DNA of 8,304 nt from Candidatus Brocadiaceae bacterium (GTDB lineage Bacteria; Planctomycetota; Brocadiia; Brocadiales; Bathyanammoxibiaceae): contig JASEHG010000084.1 in assembly GCA_030018855.1 (NCBI GenBank), forward strand, positions 1 through 8,304, in the 5' to 3' direction. The notes under the pieces were generated by a model. That model had not been told where the DNA came from. It did not search any database and saw only the letters and a list, made by a program, of their open reading frames with translations. Shown piece by piece: positions 1 to 6,100 of the stretch. The position numbers and the translations under genes were made by a program. Each line of letters starts with the position of its first letter. Position 1 is the stretch's first letter.

Positions 1-50
1 CTGGGTGTATTGCCTGTTCTTTCAATTCGTTCTTCAAGGGGATGGTTGGT

Positions 51-158
51 TACTAGGCACTATGTACTAGGTACTAAGCACTAGGCACTAGGCACTAAGA
101 ACCAAAAAGAGACTTGTTTACTGCCTAGTGCTTAGTACATAGTGCCTAGTGTATAGTG
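51..158. repeat. Inverted pair of degenerate heptanucleotide arrays
   Basis: Seven units of the type YACTAGG/CACTATG run head to tail at 51-99. After a 24-nt spacer, five units in the opposite orientation (CCTAGTG, CTTAGTA, CATAGTG, CCTAGTG, TATAGTG) run at 124-158. The right array, reverse-complemented, follows the left array unit by unit with one unit missing, so the transcript could fold into a long hairpin. It begins 2 nt beyond the TAG stop (161-163) of the minus-strand TPR gene and would lie in that gene's 3' untranslated region. No T-tract follows, so a classical intrinsic terminator is not supported; mRNA end protection or a mobile repeat are alternatives. The first 50 bases of the window hold nothing I can assign. 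Confidence 0.85.
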
Positions 159-160
159 GT

Positions 161-823
161 CTACTTCATACGGTCCAGCCTGTACTGGGCCAGTCCCCCC
201 CACGGGCTTTGGGGGGCAAGGTGTACGACCTCCTGGTAGGCCTTTTTTGCCTCTTCCAGTCGCCCCATCTTCTCCAGACAGCGTCCCATATCCCACTTCT
301 CCTGGGCCGCGAAGTAAGGGTTATCCGGGGGCGCATTGCCCTGGAGGTACTGGATAGCGGCCTCAAAGTGCCCCTTCTCCTCAAAGGCATAGGCTATGGA
401 CTGCCTGACCATGGGTGCCAGGGGGTGATTGCCGTAATGGTCTAGAAACTCCTTGTACTGGGCTACGGCCTCATCGTATTTCTTGGCGGTGTAGAGGGTA
501 TTGCCCAGTTGGAAGAGGGCCCATGGGGCGGCCTTGCCGGCAGTACTGCCCTCCAGTACCTTTTTGTACCCCTCAATGGCCGAGTTAAGGGTCTCGTCCC
601 TGTTGGTCTCCTTGCCCTGGAACTCTAACATGTCCACTTCTGTGGTGAGTTCACCGATAGTCCTCCATGCCCTCTCGTACTCCCTGGTCTTTTTGTTAAA
701 ATAGCTTACGCTTACTACGGCCAGGCCGGAGACCAGTATCACTATCAGGGCGATAGGCAGTTTATTTTCCTTTACGTAGTTAAGGAGTTTCTTGCCTGTT
801 TCTATCATTTCTTCCGGTGTCAT
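161..823 (-). CDS. Membrane-anchored TPR protein, YfgM/YbgF-like
   Basis: This 220-residue protein has a short charged cytoplasmic N-terminus, one membrane segment at about residues 22-42 (core PIALIVILVSGLAVV), then a soluble part rich in tetratricopeptide repeats. TPR-like helix pairs are seen at about 100-134 (WALFQLGNTLYTAKKYDEAV), 136-170 and 172-206 (WDMGRCLEKMGRLEEAKKAY). The architecture and size match YfgM-type ancillary translocon subunits and other YbgF-like envelope TPR proteins, which bind partner proteins and have no enzymatic activity. The ATG at 823 is preceded by AAGGGAA, with about 10 nt between AGGGA and the start. It lies 140 nt downstream of the PHP gene on the same strand and may share its promoter. 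YfgM identity is a structural analogy; any periplasmic TPR adaptor is possible. Confidence 0.85.
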   Translation of the reverse strand: MTPEEMIETGKKLLNYVKENKLPIALIVILVSGLAVVSVSYFNKKTREYERAWRTIGELTTEVDMLEFQGKETNRDETLNSAIEGYKKVLEGSTAGKAAPWALFQLGNTLYTAKKYDEAVAQYKEFLDHYGNHPLAPMVRQSIAYAFEEKGHFEAAIQYLQGNAPPDNPYFAAQEKWDMGRCLEKMGRLEEAKKAYQEVVHLAPQSPWGGLAQYRLDRMK

Positions 824-847
824 CGTCTCAGCTTCCCTTCTAGTCTA

Positions 848-941
848 GTAGCCACAACCTTTAGGTTGCGTCGTTTCTCGCAGGCTAAAGTTCGCTCCGC
901 CTCAGGCGTACGAATCTGCCTCAGACATGACCTACGGCTAC
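848..941. repeat. Dispersed palindromic element between two minus-strand genes
   Basis: The stretch is bounded by the inverted ends GTAGCC (848-853) and GGCTAC (936-941). It contains two smaller hairpins: CAACCT-TT-AGGTTG at 855-868 and CGCCT-C-AGGCG at 898-908. The segment CCGCCTCAGGCGTACG (897-912) recurs with one mismatch inside the DUF4175 gene at 4299-4314. It fills most of the 140-nt gap between the PHP gene and the YfgM-like gene, where no gene is visible. It resembles non-autonomous palindromic elements (REP/MITE-like), but no terminal target duplication is evident. Confidence 0.6.
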
Positions 942-963
942 ATAGTGGTAAAGCCCTCGGCCA

Positions 964-1620
964 TTACGTAGCTCGCCTCTGTCCATTGAACAATAGTTCG
1001 TTTTCTTGAAAGATATTCTTTACCTCTTGTGGGTCCAGTCCTGCACCCATAGCCACCTTTTCAGCAGAGGGGCGGTCAAGGAGATCCTCAGGGTTGTGGG
1101 AATCAGAGCCAAATACCAGGGCGGCCCCCGTCTTTCTGGCCGTGAGGGCTACGTGTCCATTGGTGAGGCAGTGTCCCTTACGCCCAGATATCTCCAACCT
1201 TACCCCTTTCTGCCTGGCTAACCTGGCGTCCTCTTCGGTAATAAGGCCAGGGTGGGTGATAACGTCCGCCCCTGCCTCTATCCCTGCACGGTTGGTCCCG
1301 GGCATTACCGGTTCCACGAGTGTCTCCCCGTGGACAAGTACCACTTCGGCCCCCAGTTCCCTGGCCTGTCTAACCAGCCTAGTTAGTTCCTGGGGCCTAA
1401 TGTGGGTGAGTTCCGCCCCGGCCTTGACCTTAAGCTTCATCGTGCCTGTTAGTTCCTTACAAATCTTTACCAGTCTTGGGATGACGAAGTCTATGTTGGA
1501 GGAGTCAACGTGGTCAGAAATCACCAGCCCCCTGAAATCCTTGGCCTCACAACGTCTGGCCAGTTCCCCTGGCAAGAGGGCGCCATCCGACAATAGGCTA
1601 TGGGTATGGAGGTCAAACAC
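964..1620 (-). CDS. PHP-domain phosphoesterase (histidinol-phosphatase-like)
   Basis: The 218-residue protein is a compact PHP (polymerase and histidinol phosphatase) domain, a TIM-barrel-like metal-dependent phosphoesterase. The metal-ligand motifs are all present in order: DLHTHS with H5 and H7, SDG with D12, SDH with D36 and H37, AGAE with E70 and nearby H73, VHGE with H97, THPG with H123, and GSDSH with D173 and H175. The active site therefore looks intact. The size fits stand-alone PHP proteins annotated as histidinol-phosphatase-domain proteins; real histidinol phosphatases of the HisK type are usually somewhat longer, and no his genes are nearby, so the substrate is open (nucleotide or sugar phosphate). 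The start is GTG at 1620, supported by AGGAAGGA 8 nt upstream and by the HTH motif sitting at residue 5. Its promoter is at 1674-1702. Confidence 0.92.
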   Translation of the reverse strand: MFDLHTHSLLSDGALLPGELARRCEAKDFRGLVISDHVDSSNIDFVIPRLVKICKELTGTMKLKVKAGAELTHIRPQELTRLVRQARELGAEVVLVHGETLVEPVMPGTNRAGIEAGADVITHPGLITEEDARLARQKGVRLEISGRKGHCLTNGHVALTARKTGAALVFGSDSHNPEDLLDRPSAEKVAMGAGLDPQEVKNIFQENELLFNGQRRAT

Positions 1621-1638
1621 TTGCTTAGTCCTTCCTGT

Positions 1639-1662
1639 GTAGGGATTTGAATCAATCCCTAC
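1639..1662 (-). promoter_or_regulatory. Hairpin in the 5' leader of the PHP gene
   Basis: Nine-base arms GTAGGGATT (1639-1647) and AATCCCTAC (1654-1662) flank a 6-nt loop. The hairpin lies between the predicted minus-strand transcription start (about 1667) and the ribosome binding site AGGAAGGA (1629-1636), so nearly the whole leader before the ribosome site would be folded. It could stabilise the mRNA, be an operator for a dimeric repressor, or be another dispersed palindrome. There is no poly-T run, so an attenuator is not indicated. Confidence 0.5.
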
Positions 1663-1673
1663 TTTACACCTTG

Positions 1674-1702
1674 ATTATATATGCCCCCAAAGACCTTAGC
1701 AA
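1674..1702 (-). promoter_or_regulatory. Predicted sigma70-type promoter for the PHP gene
   Basis: Read on the minus strand, TTGCTA (1702 to 1697) is followed by exactly 17 nt and a perfect TATAAT (1679 to 1674). The -10 box is complete and the -35 box matches 4 of 6 consensus bases including TTG. It lies about 55 nt upstream of the GTG start of the PHP gene and is the most convincing promoter in the window. The YfgM-like gene downstream may be transcribed from it too. Confidence 0.65.
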
Positions 1703-1712
1703 GCACCATTAA

Positions 1713-1755
1713 CTACTAGCTACTGCCTTCTACTCCCACCTTTCTACTCCCACCT
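1713..1755. repeat. Two heptamer units and a 14-nt tandem duplication over a stop codon
   Basis: Two 7-nt units, CTACTAG (1713-1719) and CTACTGC (1720-1726), precede two identical adjacent 14-nt copies, TTCTACTCCCACCT, at 1728-1741 and 1742-1755. The second copy contains the TAG stop and the last codons (RWE) of the minus-strand TPR gene. The first copy repeats the same bases just downstream, again with a TAG. The units resemble those at 51-158 and 6582-6644, so this may be a decayed member of the same repeat family at a gene end. Confidence 0.7.
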
Positions 1756-2541
1756 AGGTTCCTTTTTGTTGTTTATGTCCTCAAGTGTTGACTTCGTTGC
1801 CTTGATGATGGCACGATTTTCCATAGCGGCGTCCGGGATGACGTCTGGCCCCTTTGAGAGGATATACTGGAGTCTTTCTATCGCCTGGGATTTCTGGCCT
1901 AACTTCCAGAGTACCTTTGCCAGGACATACTGGTTGTAGAGGTAGTTCGGCGCTATCTCTACAGCCAGGTGGGCATGTATGCTGGCATCTTCTGTATCAT
2001 CGGTCGCCAGGTGGAACTCGGCCATAAACCTGTGGGGGCCGCCATAGTCGCACTTATCGTCCATCTTTATGGCCCGCTGAAAATCCTTCTTTATACCCCC
2101 ACCGAAAAGCCCCCCTACCCCAGACACCTTCTTCTTATCTCTATAGGAGCCTGTACTCACACCCCTCCAGAAATAGGCCTCGCCATTCTTATTATTAATA
2201 TCTATAGCCTTGTCGGCGTAGTCAATACCATCTTTGTAACCCTGCAATACTTTATCGTAGTCGCTCAAGCAATAGTAGGCAAGCTCAAAACTAGCCCTTG
2301 AAAGGCGGAGATAAATGTCAGAGAGGGCCTCCTCGTTGCCCTTATCCTTGGGGACTCCTGCAAGGGCCTCTTGATATTTCTTAATAGCCCCTTGCATGCT
2401 CGTCGCCTCCTCGCCCTCGTGGTTCCTGTGGGCAAAAAGCTTATCCCCCTCTTCCAGGCACTGCCTCCAATCTGCCCCATAGGTACAATTAGCACTAATA
2501 ATGAAAATAAGCATTATTAGAATAAGATTAATGATATACAA
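1744..2541 (-). CDS. Exported TPR protein, TTG start
   Basis: From the TTG at 2541 the protein has 265 residues. It starts with a hydrophobic signal peptide of about 24 residues (core NLILIMLIFIIS, then CTYGA before the mature DWRQC). Helical TPR-type repeats follow: ALSDIYLRLSRASFELAYYC, then a segment with YFWRGVSTGSY, a glycine-rich loop (GVGGLFGGGIKKD), and a terminal repeat APNYLYNQYVLAKVLWKLG. The WRGV...G...FGG.IKKDF...AI pattern is typical of a family of bacterial periplasmic TPR proteins of unknown function. A longer frame reaches an ATG at 2655, but its extra 38 residues run through a palindrome and lack a ribosome site, whereas AAAGGAGGG stands 5 nt before the TTG. It is divergent from the DUF4175 gene. 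No enzymatic motif is seen; a role as an envelope protein-binding factor is inference. Confidence 0.82.
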   Translation of the reverse strand: MYIINLILIMLIFIISANCTYGADWRQCLEEGDKLFAHRNHEGEEATSMQGAIKKYQEALAGVPKDKGNEEALSDIYLRLSRASFELAYYCLSDYDKVLQGYKDGIDYADKAIDINNKNGEAYFWRGVSTGSYRDKKKVSGVGGLFGGGIKKDFQRAIKMDDKCDYGGPHRFMAEFHLATDDTEDASIHAHLAVEIAPNYLYNQYVLAKVLWKLGQKSQAIERLQYILSKGPDVIPDAAMENRAIIKATKSTLEDINNKKEPRWE

Positions 2542-2555
2542 GCGGCCCTCCTTTC
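2539..2555 (-). promoter_or_regulatory. Strong ribosome binding site that fixes a TTG start
   Basis: On the minus strand GAAAGGAGGG is followed by CCGC and a TTG codon (2541-2539), giving 5 nt between GGAGG and the start. The TTG is immediately followed by a typical signal peptide core. It is the best Shine-Dalgarno match noted in the window and argues for TTG rather than the ATG at 2655. Confidence 0.75.
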
Positions 2556-2627
2556 TCCCAGTTATTGCTTCTCTAGCAAACAGTATGCAGACTGTCCACG
2601 TAATAATGATTGTAAGATGGAGACTTG

Positions 2628-2642
2628 TCCGCCTGAGGCGGA
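2628..2642. repeat. TCCGCCTGAGGCGGA palindrome
   Basis: Perfect 6-base arms TCCGCC and GGCGGA flank TGA. Related forms occur at 896-910, around 3003-3041 (split arms), at 4265-4314 and at 4346-4360. It lies between the predicted -10 box and the TTG start of the minus-strand TPR gene, so it would be in that gene's leader. Confidence 0.6.
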
Positions 2643-2669
2643 TTAAAATTTGCAATCTCCAATTTGCAA
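2642..2669 (-). promoter_or_regulatory. Possible promoter for the exported TPR gene
   Basis: On the minus strand TTGCAA (2669 to 2664) and TTTAAT (2647 to 2642) are separated by 16 nt. The -10 box matches 5 of 6 bases, the -35 box 4 of 6. Transcription would begin near 2635, about 95 nt before the TTG codon and downstream of the ATG at 2655, which again favours the TTG. The sequence is AT-rich and contains a repeated CAATTTGCAAT-type motif, so chance matches are likely. Confidence 0.35.
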
Positions 2670-2710
2670 TATCTGGTTAAGAAAGGATACACCCTCTCCC
2701 TTAAATTTCC

Positions 2711-2724
2711 ACAAAAATTTTTGT
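2711..2724. repeat. ACAAAAATTTTTGT palindrome in the divergent spacer
   Basis: A perfect 14-base palindrome sits in the AT-rich part of the spacer between the two divergent transcription units, upstream of both predicted promoters. It could bind a dimeric regulator or an architectural protein, or simply be a bent A/T tract. There is no further support. Confidence 0.35.
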
Positions 2725-2762
2725 ATCATTGTAATTGTCTCAATAAGACCGTTTCCTTTTGC

Positions 2763-2791
2763 GTAGGGGCGACCCGGCGGGTCGCCCCTAC
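2763..2791. repeat. 29-nt near-perfect palindrome (GTAGGGGCGACCC type)
   Basis: Fourteen-base arms, GTAGGGGCGACCCG (2763-2776) and its exact complement (2778-2791), flank one central G. The pairing is resumed outside by TTTCCTTT (2752-2759) with AAAGGAAA (2800-2807). The GTAGGGGCGACC...CCCCTAC type of palindrome is familiar as a dispersed intergenic repeat in many unrelated bacterial genomes. It sits mid-way between two divergent promoters, so it is not placed as a terminator. It may extrude as a cruciform or be a non-autonomous mobile palindrome. Confidence 0.85.
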
Positions 2792-2828
2792 CATCTTACA
2801 AAGGAAATCTTTGTAGCGTTCGGGTTTA

Positions 2829-2899
2829 TCTCGCACGTCGTACGTGCTCCGCCTAACCGCTGGTTCAATCTTCAAGATTGAACCAGATTAGGTGCGAGA
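2829..2899. repeat. Compound hairpin element in the divergent spacer
   Basis: Outer arms TCTCGCAC (2829-2836) and GTGCGAGA (2892-2899) enclose two further hairpins. One is GCACGT-CGT-ACGTGC (2833-2847, competing with the outer stem); the other is CTGGTTCAATCTT (2860-2872) with its exact complement (2874-2886) around a single C. The whole has a branched, cloverleaf-like potential. It is directly upstream of the predicted promoter of the DUF4175 unit. It is not a tRNA: acceptor pairing, D-arm and anticodon arm are absent. Confidence 0.6.
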
Positions 2900-2933
2900 C
2901 CTGCCCCTACATTATGAACCCTCCGCAAAGAAT

Positions 2934-2962
2934 TTGACAAAATGGCCAAAAAGCCTTAGGCT
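2934..2962 (+). promoter_or_regulatory. Possible sigma70-type promoter for the DUF4175 unit
   Basis: A perfect -35 hexamer TTGACA (2934-2939) is followed after 17 nt by TAGGCT (2957-2962), which keeps the most conserved T, A and final T of a -10 box. A better-looking TATTAT at 2966-2971 is 26 nt from the -35 box, too far for the same promoter. Transcription from here would give a leader of about 210 nt filled by hairpins. Confidence 0.45.
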
Positions 2963-2988
2963 AGCTATTATAAAGGAAAATAGATATT

Positions 2989-3160
2989 TAGCATTGGAGG
3001 CATCCGCCCCTTCGCTCCGCTCAAGGGCAGGCTCAGGCGGACAATGCTATAGCCTGGTGCTCCGCCACCAAGCATTGGGAAGCCCCAATGCTATAGCCCT
3101 GGTGCTCCGCCACCAGGGCTGACCCCTAGCATAGGGGGCAGAGCCCCAATGCTACAGCCC
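2989..3160 (+). repeat. Run of related hairpins in the leader of the DUF4175 gene
   Basis: The block is built around recurring CAATGCTATAGCC (3042-3054, 3086-3098, and CAATGCTACAGCC at 3147-3159) and TGGTG-CTCCGC-CACCA stems (3055-3070 and 3100-3115). The second of these extends to 10-base arms AGCCCTGGTG/CACCAGGGCT (3095-3120). AGCATTGGG (3071-3079) pairs with CCCAATGCT (3084-3092). TAGCATTG (2989-2996) pairs with CAATGCTA (3042-3049) around a TCCGCC/GGCGGA stem. The repeat ends within 20 nt of the ATG and leaves no recognisable ribosome site. The short frame across it (2892-3122) is a translation of repeats, not a gene. Confidence 0.75.
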
Positions 3161-3178
3161 CCAGTCCCTGGTGTTTAG

Positions 3179-6100
3179 ATGTTAGAAAGTTACGTCCAGA
3201 TAAAAGAAACCCTCAAGGCCATAAAAAGGGAACTACTCTGGGTACGCCTGGCCGAGGGGTTGGCCTTAATAACTGCCGTCTCTCTGCTTATCTTCCTGTT
3301 AGGGGTAGGCCTTGCAGGTGGCCTCGCCGACCTGCCCTGGGGCCGTGAAGTATATCTCCTGCTATGGGTGGTAGTCCTGGCCTACACCTCTTATCGTTAT
3401 GTATATGTCCCCCTCGTGCCATTCCTATCCGAAGATAACCTGGCCCTATTTATTGAGCGGAGACGGCCAGGATTAAAAGATTCCCTAATAAACTCCGTCC
3501 AGCTCGGACGGGACCTCTCCAACCCGCAGAGGGCACGTTTCTTCTCCCATGACCTTGCGGCCGAACTGCTGAAAGACACGGCTAACAGGCTGAAAGGGCT
3601 TGAACCTAAAGAAATTGTCCCAAGACACGGGCTATGGAGGAACCTCAAGGGCCTGACCCTGACCATAGGCTTGCTTGGCCTCTTCTGGGCCATTGAGCCT
3701 GGCTATTTCCTGGGGGGCTACCAATTCCTGCGTAGTGGCTATCCTGCCACCGTAGCCCCGCCTGGCCCACCAGTGATAGGGGACTTCATCCTTACCTATA
3801 AGTATCCCATGTATACTGCCCTGCCCCCCAGGACGGTCTCAGGCTCCAGTGGAGACCTCAAGGCCCTGAGGGGGAGTCAGGTAGAAATAACTGCCAGGAG
3901 CGACCGCCCCCTGGCCTCCGCCAACCTTGTAGTGAACGGGGTCTCCAGCATCCCTGTAAGGGTGGAAGGCAACGCCCTCAAGGGGAGTATCGTCCTCCTG
4001 GAGGGTGGCAACTACTGTCTTGAGGTCACGCTACCGGCAGGTGCAGGATACGTTCCGTCTCCGCTGAAATCAGACCCACATAGTATAACTATTGAAGAAG
4101 ACGAGTATCCGACCATAACCATCCAGGCACCCGAGGAAGTGAAGGTGGTGATGGAGAGGGAGAGAGTAGGAATCCAGTACAGGGCCAGGGATGATTTTGG
4201 GTTAAAGGAGGTCAGGCTGGTCATGGAGGGTACGGGGGTAACCAGGAGTCTGGAGACGTTTGAATCCGCCTATACTCCCGGTTCACCAGAGGCGGATACC
4301 GCCTCAGGTGTACGGGAACACAGGGGTAGTTACGATTGGGACCTGTCCGCCTTAGGTGGACTAAAGCCCTCTCCAGGGGAGCGGCTGGCCTATCACCTGG
4401 AGGCCCTGGATAATGACACCGTTAGCGGCCCCAAGGTGGCCCGCTCCAGGACCCACTATTTGGAGGTCTACAGTCCTGAGAAAAAACACTACGAGATGCT
4501 TTCCCTGCAGGAGACACTCTTTAAAGAGATGGTCCAGGTCCTGGCGGAGGAACTGGTAAAAACCCCAAAGACAGCCCCCTCCAGAGAGGAACTCCTCCTG
4601 GGGCAGGAGGTGTTAAGACAAAAGGGTCTCTCCCTCCTGGACCTCTTCCGAAAGGTGTTAACAGATATGGAAGGGGATGCCCTGGCTAATTACACGGTCT
4701 ACTACAGCTTGCAAAACATGCAGTCAAGACTGTCAGGGCTATTTGAGGAGAGGGAAGAGAGGGTAATGGCCCTGAGACGCAGTTTTGCCGACAGGTTCAG
4801 GGAAGGACTCCAGTCCCATCAGGAGAAAGAGGTGCAGGAACTGGAAGGGGACGTATTGTTTCTAGCAGAACTCCTTCGGAAGGAAAGGCTGGATGATTTC
4901 ATGGGGATGGATAGGCACGTTGACAATTCCCAGCAGGCCCTAACGCGTCTCCTTGAAGACCTCCGTCAGGGGAAGGAGGGGGCCGCTGACCAGGCCCTGA
5001 AGGAGTTGCAGAGGTTAGAAGAATTGATTAAGGAGATGATGGAAAAACTCTCCCAGATGTCCAGCCACCGTATGGAAGAGTTTATCAACGTAGACGCCCT
5101 GAAGAACGTGGCCGATGTGGAGCTGGCCAGGGAATTGGAAGAGATGAGGAAGGCCCTGGAGGGTGGAGACGTGGAGAAGGCCCTCCAGTCCGCCCTCAAG
5201 GCCCTGGACTCTATGGAAAAGATGCTCCAGCAGATGGGCCAGAGTGCCCAACAGTACGTGGACTCTACCTATTCCGAGGCCCTGCAGAAGACGCAGAACC
5301 TGGACAAGAGGCTCAAAGAGCTGGAGGAAAACGAGAAACAGCTGGCCCAGTCTACCGAAAAACTGAAGAAAGACATACAGTCCAGGACCCAGGAAAAAAT
5401 GGACGGTACCCTGGAAGGTATCCTCCAGCGGCAGGAGAAAAGGCTTGAGAAGATGCAGGAAGAACTGGGCCAACTGGAGGACCGCCTGCGCAGTTACCCA
5501 GAGCTAAAGGAATATTCTGCCCAGGAAAAGGAGGTCTCAAAGATGCTCAAGGACAGAGGGAGGAGGGAAGGCTGGCCTTTTCTGCCCCCCAGGGGACAAC
5601 CCATGGGCCGTGAAGAGATGGAAAAACTCGGCGAAAAGATGGCCCGTTTGAACCAGGCAAAGCGAAAGGACCCCATGATAGACACCTACGACGCCCTCTC
5701 TGGGGCACTCCCCAACCTTAAGGAAAAGCTGGCCCAGCAGGAGGAGGTGCTGAAGGGACAAGATTTCAAGGAGTCCCTGGAGATGTCCCGTCAGAGCCTC
5801 AAGGATTTAAGGTACTGGGACTCGGAGATGAAGCGGGCCTCTCCCATGGGTCTACCCAACCGGGAGGCAGAGGAGTTTAATGAAAAATCCTCCGAGCACC
5901 TCTCCACCGCCAGGAAGTTAGGGGAGGAGATGGTAAAGGAGTTGGAATCCGTTGCCGACGCCTTTGAGGAGCGTAGTAAGACGTTGACACAGGAGGAAAA
6001 GGAGACCTTCAAAGGGCTGGCCGGGAGGCAGGAAGAGCTGGGGAATCAGGCCCAGATGCTGGGCCAATCCCTTGAAAAGCTCTCCCAGGGTAATCCTGTT

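Noticed and set aside
1..50. Possible edge of a neighbouring gene (minus-strand reading KNELKEQAIHP, or a plus-strand tail ending at TAG 54-56)
   Set aside because: Too short, no ribosome site and no recognisable protein in either reading.
51..158. CRISPR array
   Set aside because: The repeats are 7 nt with no spacers and no cas genes nearby.
149..445. Plus-strand open frame of 98 codons
   Set aside because: Antisense to the YfgM-like TPR gene, begins in a heptamer array and has no family resemblance.
1094..1642. Plus-strand open frame of 182 codons
   Set aside because: Exactly antisense to the PHP gene, whose catalytic motifs are intact; the composition is that of a shadow frame.
2829..2899. 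tRNA-like fold containing a GGTTCAATC T-arm look-alike
   Set aside because: The arm is a 13-bp perfect hairpin with a one-base loop; no anticodon arm, D-arm or acceptor stem of the right size.
2966..2971. TATTAT as the -10 box for the TTGACA at 2934
   Set aside because: The spacer would be 26 nt; TAGGCT at 17 nt fits better though its sequence is weaker.
2892..3122. Plus-strand open frame of 76 codons before the DUF4175 gene
   Set aside because: It reads through the hairpin repeats (LVLRHQ repeated), has no ribosome site and would span the predicted promoter.
5015..5473. Long antisense frames within the DUF4175 gene
   Set aside because: Typical complement of coiled-coil codons (leucine/glutamine/phenylalanine rich), with no independent signals.
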